This document shows, one piece after another, positions 1 through 5,739 of a stretch of 10,611 bases of DNA. The stretch is from an uncultured Collinsella sp. Lineage in GTDB: Bacteria; Actinomycetota; Coriobacteriia; Coriobacteriales; Coriobacteriaceae. The stretch lies in the NCBI GenBank assembly GCA_958421655.1, contig CATZMG010000070.1:1-10611 (forward strand). Direction: 5' to 3'. Positions within the stretch are counted from its first letter, which is position 1. Each line of letters starts with the position of its first letter. Under the pieces are notes generated by a model. The model was not told the origin of the DNA. It saw only the letters and a list, made by a program, of their open reading frames with translations, and ran no database searches. The translations under genes were made by a program, and so were the position numbers.

Positions 1-19
1 GCATAGACCTTCTGGTCAT
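1..19 (-). CDS. Possible 5' end of a further minus-strand gene (partial)
   Basis: On the minus strand an ATG at 19-17 is followed by open codons reading MTRRSM up to the window edge. A purine-rich AAGAGGA lies about four bases upstream and could act as a ribosome binding site. It sits roughly 85 bases downstream of the livF stop on the same strand, so it could be the next gene of the operon or a separate unit. Only six residues are visible, so no function can be assigned and the gene may not be real. Confidence 0.25.
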
Positions 20-72
20 GCCGTCCTCTTTGAATGACAAGTTGTCGCTCTGGTGCCCGCGCAGCGTCGACT

Positions 73-101
73 GGTCCGCCGTTCGGTAGAACGGCGGAAC
101 C
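73..101 (-). terminator. Hairpin just after livF stop, possible terminator or 3' stabiliser
   Basis: A perfect 10-bp stem, TCCGCCGTTC at 75-84 paired with GAACGGCGGA at 89-98, closes a four-base GGTA loop and starts about five bases beyond the livF stop codon. It is very GC-rich and would be stable in RNA. There is no run of U after it in the livF direction, so it does not fit a textbook intrinsic terminator. It may instead protect the 3' end of the liv mRNA or cause only partial termination. Confidence 0.5.
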
Positions 102-103
102 TC

Positions 104-817
104 CTAGCCGCCCAGATATGCCTTGCGGACGTTGTCGTCGTGCAGCAGCTCTTGGCCCGTGCCGGTCATGGTGATCTTGCCGGTCTCGAGCACGTAGCCG
201 CGCGTGGCGATCGAGAGCGCCATCTGCGCGTTCTGCTCGACCAGAAGCACCGTGGTACCGGCCTTGTGCAGGTCCTCGACGATCTGGAAGATCTGCTCAA
301 TCAGAATCGGTGCCAAGCCCATAGAGGGCTCATCGAGCATGAGCAGCTTAGGGTTGCTCATAAGGGCGCGGCCCATAACGAGCATCTGCTGTTCGCCGCC
401 CGAAAGGGTGCCGGCGACCTGGCGACGGCGCTCCTTCAGGCGCGGGAACTGTTCGTAGACGCGCTCTAGGCCCGGAGCCACCGTGGACTTGGGCTGCGTA
501 TAGGCACCCATTTCCAGATTCTCCTCGACCGTCATCTGCAAAAAAGCGCGACGACCCTCGGGAACCTGAGCCAGACCCTTGCCAACCAGTTTGTCGGCGG
601 GCGTATGGGTAATGTCCTCGCCCATAAACTTGATTGAGCCGGTCTTGGAACGCAGCAGGCCCGAGACGGTCTTGAGCGTTGTGGACTTACCGGCGCCGTT
701 GGCACCAATCAGAGCCACGATTTCGCCCTCGTTAACGTTAAAGGAGATGTCCTTGATGGCGTGGATGGCGCCGTACCAGACGTTGATGTTGTAGACGGAA
801 AGCATCGGCTCTGCCAT
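104..817 (-). CDS. livF: Branched-chain amino-acid ABC transporter, ATP-binding protein LivF
   Basis: One of the two cytoplasmic ATPases that power the LivHM permease for leucine, isoleucine and valine uptake. The 237-residue product shows Walker A GANGAGKST (about 38-46), the ABC signature LSGGEQQ (138-144) and Walker B LLMLDEP (158-164). The usual switch histidine is replaced by the VEQNA motif (193-197) that is normal for the LivF family. The length equals that of E. coli LivF. The ATG at 817 directly abuts the livG TAA stop (818-820) and has a GGGGGAG ribosome binding site six bases upstream, inside livG, so translation of the two is probably coupled. It is the last clear gene of the livJHMGF operon. 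Substrate range cannot be fixed from the ATPase; the family assignment is secure. Confidence 0.97.
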   Translation of the reverse strand: MAEPMLSVYNINVWYGAIHAIKDISFNVNEGEIVALIGANGAGKSTTLKTVSGLLRSKTGSIKFMGEDITHTPADKLVGKGLAQVPEGRRAFLQMTVEENLEMGAYTQPKSTVAPGLERVYEQFPRLKERRRQVAGTLSGGEQQMLVMGRALMSNPKLLMLDEPSMGLAPILIEQIFQIVEDLHKAGTTVLLVEQNAQMALSIATRGYVLETGKITMTGTGQELLHDDNVRKAYLGG

Positions 818-1678
818 TTAGTTCTCCCCCTTATCCTGCTTGCCCAGATACGCCTCAATAACAGCGTCGTTGTTCTGGATTTCCTCTGCCGTGCCCTTGG
901 CGATGACCTTACCAAAGTTAAGCACGCAGATACCCTCGCAGATGTTCATAACGAGCGACATATCATGCTCGATAAGCATGATGGCGATACCAAAGGTGTC
1001 GCGAATCTTAACGATGTTCTCCATGAGCTCCGCGGTCTCGGACGGGTTCATGCCGGCAGCAGGCTCGTCGAGCAGCAACAGCTTGGGGTTGGTGGCAAGA
1101 GCGCGAACGATCTCCAGACGACGCTGGGCGCCGTAAGGCAGCGAGCCGGCCTGCTCGTTTGCCAGGTGCTCCATATCAAAGATGGACAGCAGCTCCATGG
1201 CGCGCTCGTGGGCGGCCTTCTCGTGCTTCCAATACGTCGGCAGACGCAGCACGCCCTCAAAGCCGGAGTAGCGCTCCTGGTTGTGCAGGCCGACCTTAAC
1301 GTTATCCTCCACCGTCATGGTATTGAACAGGCGGATGTTCTGGAAGGTACGGGCAATACCCATGCGGTTGACCTGATAGACCGACTTGCCCGAGGTGTCC
1401 TCGCCGTCGAGCAGGATGGTACCGTGCGTGGGCTGGTACACCTTGGTGAGCAGGTTGAAGACCGTGGTCTTGCCGGCACCGTTGGGGCCGATGAGACCGG
1501 CGATCTCAGTCTTGCCGATGGTTAAACTAAAGTCGTCGACTGCCTTAAGGCCGCCGAATTCAATGCCCAGGTGGATGCACTCGAGCGCCGGGCGCTGACC
1601 CAGGTCGCGGTCGGGAACGATGGCACCAGAAGGATACGGGACCATCTTGCCCTTGTTGAACTCAAACTTACTGGGCAT
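818..1678 (-). CDS. livG: Branched-chain amino-acid ABC transporter, ATP-binding protein LivG
   Basis: Second ATPase of the transporter, partner of LivF. From the ATG at 1678 the protein has 286 residues, with Walker A GPNGAGKTT (64-72), Q-loop TFQNIRLF (111-118), the LivG-type signature LPYGAQRR (180-187), Walker B LLLLDEP (about 200-206) and switch histidine H238 in LIEHDM. I chose ATG 1678 because a GAAGGAGG site lies nine bases upstream (1688-1695); a TTG at 1705 is in frame but would put that site inside the gene. The start overlaps the livM stop by 11 bases. Compared with E. coli LivG (about 255 residues) there are roughly 30 extra residues before the ABC fold, rich in Pro, Lys and Asp, with no motif I recognise. 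Confidence 0.96.
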   Translation of the reverse strand: MPSKFEFNKGKMVPYPSGAIVPDRDLGQRPALECIHLGIEFGGLKAVDDFSLTIGKTEIAGLIGPNGAGKTTVFNLLTKVYQPTHGTILLDGEDTSGKSVYQVNRMGIARTFQNIRLFNTMTVEDNVKVGLHNQERYSGFEGVLRLPTYWKHEKAAHERAMELLSIFDMEHLANEQAGSLPYGAQRRLEIVRALATNPKLLLLDEPAAGMNPSETAELMENIVKIRDTFGIAIMLIEHDMSLVMNICEGICVLNFGKVIAKGTAEEIQNNDAVIEAYLGKQDKGEN

Positions 1679-2747
1679 CGGCTGCCGCCTCCTTCTTGGG
1701 AGCAAAGCGATCCTTAATGCGTGCGAAGAACGCCTTGAGCTGCGGGTTGTTGGTAAAGATCATGACCAGGATCAGCACGATGGCGTAGATGAGCATGCGG
1801 TAGTCCGAGAACTGACGGAGCAGCTCGGGGAGCACTGTGAGCAACGCCGCCGCGATGACGGAGCCGCGCATATTGCCCAGACCGCCCAGGACCACGAACA
1901 CCAGGATGAGGATGGACGTGTTGAAGTCGAACTTGGTGGCGGAGAGCTGCGAGAAATTACCGCCGAACAGGGCTCCGGCAGCACCGGCGAGGGCAGCGGA
2001 AACCACGAAGGCAATCATGCGGTACTCGGTGACGGAGATGCCCACGGACTCGGCAGCAATCTTGTTGTCGCGCACGGCCATAATGGCACGACCGGTACGG
2101 CTGCGAACCAGGTTGAGCACGATCACGAGTGCGACCATGACCAGGATGGCACCGGCGAGGAAGGTCGAGTACGTCGACACACCCGATGCTCCCTGCGCGC
2201 CCTTGATGATGGCGGTGCCGTCCTCGAGCAGATGCAGGTCGTCGATCGTGGAGTTACCCGTGATGTTAAAGATCACGTGCAGGCCGCGCGAGTCGACACC
2301 CACGATAAGGCAAGTGACGATCTCTTTGATGATCTCGCCAAAAGCCAGGGTCACGATGGCCAGATAGTCGCCGCTCAGGCGCAGGACCGGGATACCGATC
2401 AAGAAGCCCAAGACGGCAGCGGCGATAGCGCCGACCACGATGCTGATGATCAGGCGCATCGGGTCGGACGGAACGGCGCTCTCCAGCGCGACGGCGGTGA
2501 CGATGCCCGTATAGGCGCCGACGCTCATAAAGCCCGCGTGGCCCAGCGACAAGTCGCCCGCAATACCGACGACGAGGTTAAGCGAGATGGCCATAACAAT
2601 GTAGGCCGTGATGGGGACCAGCTGACCGGCAATCATGCGCGGGATCATATGGTTGGACTGCATAAAGAACACGATGGCGAATGCCACGATGCACATGGCG
2701 TACGTGACAAAGTCGTGACGCGTCTGCTTGTCTTTAAGAAACTTCAT
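1668..2747 (-). CDS. livM: Branched-chain amino-acid ABC transporter permease LivM
   Basis: Integral membrane subunit that pairs with LivH to form the translocation channel. From the ATG at 2747 it has 359 residues with repeated hydrophobic segments and the LivM hallmarks SLGHAGFMSVGAY (about 67-79), YLAIVTLAFGEI, and the cytoplasmic coupling stretch AVRDNKIAAESVGI that contacts the ATPases. A lysine-rich tail ends the protein. The ATG at 2747 is preceded by AGGTGA at suitable spacing; an in-frame GTG at 2756, three codons upstream and touching the livH stop (2757-2759), is an alternative. Either way livH and livM are separated by fewer than ten bases, and the 3' end overlaps livG. Codon use matches the neighbouring genes. 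Confidence 0.95.
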   Translation of the reverse strand: MKFLKDKQTRHDFVTYAMCIVAFAIVFFMQSNHMIPRMIAGQLVPITAYIVMAISLNLVVGIAGDLSLGHAGFMSVGAYTGIVTAVALESAVPSDPMRLIISIVVGAIAAAVLGFLIGIPVLRLSGDYLAIVTLAFGEIIKEIVTCLIVGVDSRGLHVIFNITGNSTIDDLHLLEDGTAIIKGAQGASGVSTYSTFLAGAILVMVALVIVLNLVRSRTGRAIMAVRDNKIAAESVGISVTEYRMIAFVVSAALAGAAGALFGGNFSQLSATKFDFNTSILILVFVVLGGLGNMRGSVIAAALLTVLPELLRQFSDYRMLIYAIVLILVMIFTNNPQLKAFFARIKDRFAPKKEAAADAQ

Positions 2748-2756
2748 AACGCTCAC

Positions 2757-3638
2757 CTACACCTTCTCGGGGACGTACTTGCCCAAGAGGCCGGCAGGCT
2801 TGACGAGCAGGACGATGATCAAAACACCAAAGACGATGGAGTTGGCAAGGCTCGTGGAAATGTAAGCCTGCGCCATCGCCTCGATGATGCCGATGAGAAT
2901 GCCGCCGACAAAGGCGCCGGGGATGGAGCCGATGCCACCGAAGACGGCGGCGTCGAAGGCCTTGATGCCGGGCATGGCGCCCGTCGTGGGCTGCAGCACC
3001 GGCGAGTAGGAGCACAGCAGCACACCGGCGATGGCGGCAAGGGCAGAGCCGATGGCAAACGTCATCGAGATGGTGCGGTTGACGTTGATGCCCATGAGCT
3101 GGGCGGCGGCCTTGTCCTCGGACACGGCGCGCATGGCTTTGCCCATCTTGGTCTTACCTGTAAAGAACATCAGGCCGGCCATGATAACCAGGCAGGCGAC
3201 AATGGTGACGAGCGAGACGGCGCTTACGTTGAACTTGGCCAAGAACTCCGGCACCTGGAAGGTGACGAGCGAAGTAAAGTTCTTGGGCGTGGCGCCCCAC
3301 AGAAGCTGCGCGGCGTTCTGCAGGAAGTAAGACACGCCAATAGCCGTGATCAGAACGGCCAGCGGGCCCGCCTGACGCAGCGGCTTGTATGCCAGACCCT
3401 CGATGAGAACACCGAGAACGGTACAGGCCACACAAGAGAGAACTACAGATGCCCAGCCCGGGAGGCCGAGATACGACGTGGCGCAGAACGAGACATAGGC
3501 ACCGACCATGATAACGTCGCCGTGAGCGAAGTTCAGCATCTTGGCGATACCGTAGACCATGGTGTAGCCCAACGCGATGATGGCGTAGACGCTGCCCATG
3601 GACAGGCCGTTGACCAGGTATTGGATAAAGACCGTCAT
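2757..3638 (-). CDS. livH: Branched-chain amino-acid ABC transporter permease LivH
   Basis: The first permease subunit of the transporter, 293 residues and mostly membrane-embedded. It shows the LivH N-terminal pattern NGLSMGSVYAIIALGYTMVY followed by MLNFAHGD, the coupling segment AMRAVSEDKAAAQLMGINV, and the late motif FDAAVFGGIGSIPGAFVGG, all typical of the family (E. coli LivH is about 308 residues). I place the start at ATG 3638 because AAAGGGGG (3655-3648) lies nine bases upstream. An in-frame ATG at 3647 touches that site directly, and a more distal start at 3731 would add a non-conserved leader that runs through the intergenic hairpins. It begins the tightly packed livHMGF block, 139 bases after livJ. 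Confidence 0.95.
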   Translation of the reverse strand: MTVFIQYLVNGLSMGSVYAIIALGYTMVYGIAKMLNFAHGDVIMVGAYVSFCATSYLGLPGWASVVLSCVACTVLGVLIEGLAYKPLRQAGPLAVLITAIGVSYFLQNAAQLLWGATPKNFTSLVTFQVPEFLAKFNVSAVSLVTIVACLVIMAGLMFFTGKTKMGKAMRAVSEDKAAAQLMGINVNRTISMTFAIGSALAAIAGVLLCSYSPVLQPTTGAMPGIKAFDAAVFGGIGSIPGAFVGGILIGIIEAMAQAYISTSLANSIVFGVLIIVLLVKPAGLLGKYVPEKV

Positions 3639-3684
3639 GTTCCACATCCCCCTTTCGAATAGGTTTCCAGTTGATGTATGAAAC

Positions 3685-3704
3685 AGGGACGTTACATCGT
3701 CCCT
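3685..3704 (-). other. RNA hairpin 2 in the livJ-livH spacer
   Basis: A perfect 7-bp inverted repeat, AGGGACG (3685-3691) and CGTCCCT (3698-3704), with a six-base loop, followed in the transcription direction by GTTTCAT. The short U stretch makes it at best a weak, leaky terminator. It lies between livJ and livH and just upstream of the livH ribosome binding site, where it could lower expression of the membrane subunits relative to the binding protein. Confidence 0.5.
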
Positions 3705-3714
3705 AGATACCAAG

Positions 3715-3746
3715 CAAGCAGGGAAGGCCAAAACCTCCCCTGCTTG
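3715..3746 (-). other. RNA hairpin 1 in the livJ-livH spacer
   Basis: CAAGCAGGG (3715-3723) pairs with CCCTGCTTG (3738-3746); the stem continues inward through one A-C mismatch to AGG (3725-3727) pairing with CCT (3734-3736), closing a CCAAAA loop (3728-3733). It begins about 30 bases past the livJ stop. No U tract follows. Stable hairpins after binding-protein genes commonly protect the upstream mRNA, so it probably helps livJ message accumulate above livHMGF. That role is inferred. Confidence 0.6.
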
Positions 3747-3777
3747 GGATCAAAACCGCTCTATGTAAGGCGGCCAA

Positions 3778-4965
3778 TTAGGCCTGTACGTACTTGCCGT
3801 CGGTGATGACGTACGCCGTGGGCTCCTTCTGGACCTGGCCCTTATCGTTCCAGGTGAGCTTGCCGGTCAGACCGTCAACAGTAATCTTGAGCATAGCCTT
3901 GGACAGCTTCTCGGCGACCTCGGTCGGATCGGCGTCGACACCAAGACCGGCCTCCTTGACGGCCTCGGCCACCGCGTGCACGCCATCGTAGGCGTCGGCG
4001 GCAAACTGGTCGGGGGTATCGCCGTACTTATCCTTGTAAGCGTTGACGAAGTCGGCGTTCTTCTCGTCGTCGGCGGAGAACGGGGTCATGAGCAGCAGAC
4101 CCTCGGCAAGAGAGGTGTCGAAGCCCTCAACGCCCAGGATGCCGTCCATGCCGTCGCAGCCCATCATCTTGACGTCGTAGCCCATGTCCTTGGCGTTCTT
4201 GAGCAGGACGGACGCCGGCGTGTAGTAGATCGGCGCAAAGATCATGGTGGCGCCGGCCTGCTTGGCCTTGGTCAGCTGGTTGGTAAAGCTCGTGGCGGAG
4301 TCGTCCTTAAAGGTCTCCTCGTCAACAATCTCGAGCTTGGACTCAGCAGCCTGGGCCTTAAAGGAATCTGCGATGCCCGAAGAATAGGCGTCGCCGGAGT
4401 TATAGAAGAGCACGAACTTCTCGTCCGCATACTTCTGCGCCAGGAACTTGGCAGCGTTGACGCCCTGGTTGGGGTCGGTGAAGCAAACCTGGAAGACGCA
4501 ATCCTTGCCGTCGGTGACATCCTCGGAGGACGCGGACGGGGTGATCATGAACGTCTTGGGGTCGTTACCGCACTCGGCGGCAACGGCGACCGACGCACCC
4601 GTGGTGGTCGGGCCGACGAGGGCCTGCATGCCCCAGTCGAGCAGGGTGTTAAAGGCGTTGACGGCCTTCTCGCCATCGGCCTGGTCATCCTCGGCCTTGC
4701 TGGCGAGCGGCAGCTCCTTGGTCGAGAAATCCTTGCAGCCAAGCTCGACACCCTGGGTAACGGACTTGCCGTAGGACGCGTTGGCGCCGGTCAGCGGGCC
4801 GATGGTGCCGATCTTGAACGAAGCGTCGCTCGAAGCGGAACCGTTGTCGCCGCCGTTGGAGGAGCAGCCAGCTAGAATGGACATCGCCCCCAGACCTGCT
4901 GCGCTCGCGATAACGCTCCTGCGATTCATAACAGGGTTCAATGACTTACCGGTGAGGCTCGACAT
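3778..4965 (-). CDS. livJ: Branched-chain amino-acid ABC transporter substrate-binding lipoprotein (LivJ/LivK type)
   Basis: Extracellular binding protein that captures the amino acid and delivers it to LivHM. The 395-residue product starts with a signal peptide: RR at 15-16, a hydrophobic stretch from about 18 to 31, and the lipobox LAGC with C34 as the lipidated cysteine, then a Ser/Gly/Asn-rich linker. The mature part is a periplasmic-binding-protein type I fold (Peripla_BP_6), with IGTIGPLTGANASYG (52-66), ALVGPTTTGASVAVA (115-129) and a C-terminal segment TWNDKGQVQKEPTAYVI (371-387). ATG 4965 has GAGGAG six bases upstream; an internal ATG at codon 13 lacks a site. It is first in the operon. 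LivJ-like proteins bind Leu, Ile and Val, but related ones bind other ligands, so the substrate is inferred from the neighbouring genes. Confidence 0.94.
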   Translation of the reverse strand: MSSLTGKSLNPVMNRRSVIASAAGLGAMSILAGCSSNGGDNGSASSDASFKIGTIGPLTGANASYGKSVTQGVELGCKDFSTKELPLASKAEDDQADGEKAVNAFNTLLDWGMQALVGPTTTGASVAVAAECGNDPKTFMITPSASSEDVTDGKDCVFQVCFTDPNQGVNAAKFLAQKYADEKFVLFYNSGDAYSSGIADSFKAQAAESKLEIVDEETFKDDSATSFTNQLTKAKQAGATMIFAPIYYTPASVLLKNAKDMGYDVKMMGCDGMDGILGVEGFDTSLAEGLLLMTPFSADDEKNADFVNAYKDKYGDTPDQFAADAYDGVHAVAEAVKEAGLGVDADPTEVAEKLSKAMLKITVDGLTGKLTWNDKGQVQKEPTAYVITDGKYVQA

Positions 4966-4986
4966 GCGGCTCTCCTCTCAAATCTC

Positions 4987-5032
4987 GTCGGGTTTCGGGT
5001 ACCCGACAGGCCATCCTTCGCCGTGTTCGGCG
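4987..5032 (-). promoter_or_regulatory. livJ 5' leader with two small hairpins
   Basis: Between the AT-rich promoter region and the livJ ribosome binding site are two inverted repeats. GTCGGGT (4987-4993) pairs with ACCCGAC (5001-5007), containing a GGGTACCC palindrome. CGCCG (5019-5023) pairs with CGGCG (5028-5032) around a four-base loop. The first lies about ten bases from the GAGGAG site. They may shape leader RNA stability or ribosome access. I recognise no known riboswitch or T-box pattern. Confidence 0.35.
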
Positions 5033-5040
5033 TTCGCAAA

Positions 5041-5200
5041 ATAGTAGACGCTTTAGTTGAGAAAAGTGGCGATTATTTCAACTTTTCTTTTGCTTTGTCC
5101 ATTTATCCATAATTATGCGTATTTCTATCGGTTTATACAGTTTAGCCACTTTATTGTGTGAAAGTAATATTTCCATTCTGTTACAAGCGCCCCTGCCCTG
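5041..5200 (-). promoter_or_regulatory. AT-rich livJ promoter/operator region with inverted repeats
   Basis: This stretch is strikingly AT-rich against GC-rich flanks and lies upstream of livJ, so it should hold the operon promoter. Minus-strand CATAAT (5117-5112), TATAAA (5137-5132) and TACTAT (5046-5041) are possible -10 boxes, but none has a convincing -35 at 17 bases. Interleaved inverted repeats occur: AGTTGA/TCAACT (5055-5060, 5078-5083), AGAAAAGT/ACTTTTCT (5060-5067, 5081-5088), and AAAGTGGC/GCCACTTT (5063-5070, 5145-5152). They could be binding sites for an amino-acid-responsive regulator such as an Lrp-type protein, which I infer only from gene context. Confidence 0.45.
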
Positions 5201-5236
5201 ATTAAAACAGCCTCACCGGTCGCGTTTTGTACGCAC

Positions 5237-5539
5237 CTAGGCGGCGATGTACTTGCCGCCCTGAATCACATATGCCGTAGCGGGCTTTTCAACCTGGCCC
5301 TTGTCGTTCCACGTCAGCTCGCCCGTCAGGCCCTCGATCTTGATCTTGCGCATGGCCTTGGTCGGCTGGTTGATAAAGCTCGTGGAGGAGTCGTCCTTAA
5401 AGGTCTCGGTATCGACGATGTCGAGCTTGGATGCCTTGGCCTGCTCGGCAAAGGCATCGGCGATCTCGCCCGAGACGGCGACGGCGGCACCGGTGGTGAC
5501 GGGGCCGACGAGCGCCTGCATGCCCCAGTCGCACAGGGC
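5237..5539 (-). pseudogene. Remnant of a second livJ-like binding-protein gene, 5'-truncated with two internal deletions
   Basis: The reading frame ending at TAG 5239-5237 matches three separated parts of the adjacent LivJ: residues about 108-131 (DWGMQALVGP...), 198-234 (IADAF...KDDS...NQPTKA) and 357-395 (GLTGELTWNDKGQV... to the C-terminus). Missing are the signal peptide and first ~107 residues, about 66 codons in the middle and about 123 codons further on. Both internal losses keep the frame. A 54-base block (5354-5407) differs from livJ (4264-4317) at only three positions, so duplication or gene conversion is recent. The frame is blocked upstream by TAA at 5548-5546. The first ATG (5521) lacks a ribosome binding site and the product, 94 residues without an export signal, could not be a working binding protein. 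Confidence 0.85.
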
Positions 5540-5739
5540 AAACCTTATGGTGCAAACGTTGACAGTTTGTTACGGAAGTTCGTTTGTAGCGAGCGTGTTT
5601 CCAATGTTTCCGCAGCGTTTCGGGGGTGCCGTTTTGTGCGACTCCTGTTAACTGGCGAGCACGCGCCCTCGGTTCACGCTAGAATGCACTCAACCTTTAA
5701 GCGGTTAATCCATCCATAAGATGCACGAAGGAGCTATCT
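5540..5739 (+). promoter_or_regulatory. Gene-free region upstream of hom with likely promoter elements
   Basis: This 200-base stretch lies between the livJ remnant and hom. TAGAAT at 5680-5685 is a good -10 candidate 54 bases before the hom start, though the expected -35 position is GC-rich and poor. A perfect TTGACA at 5559-5564 lies inside the small repeat CAAAC-N7-GTTTG, but no good -10 follows at 17 bases. The hom ribosome binding site AAGGAG is at 5728-5733. The left boundary is where homology to livJ ends. Confidence 0.4.

Noticed and set aside
1679..1705. TTG start giving LivG nine more residues
   Set aside because: It would place the strong GAAGGAGG site inside the gene; ATG 1678 has that site at ideal spacing.
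1620..3662. A 680-codon open frame on the plus strand opposite livM and livH
   Set aside because: Its translation is rich in His, Asp, Gly and Arg with no domain, and mirrors the codon positions of the certain permease genes. It is a GC-bias antisense shadow.
3639..3731. Upstream start extending LivH by 31 residues
   Set aside because: The extension overlaps both spacer hairpins and has no LivH similarity; AAAGGGGG fits ATG 3638.
3976..4875. A 299-codon plus-strand frame opposite livJ
   Set aside because: Leu/Gly/Val-rich antisense shadow of livJ with no motif or credible ribosome binding site.
5237..5521. The 94-codon frame as a genuine small binding protein
   Set aside because: It lacks a signal peptide, most of both lobes and a ribosome binding site, and matches disjoint parts of LivJ; pseudogene is the simpler reading.
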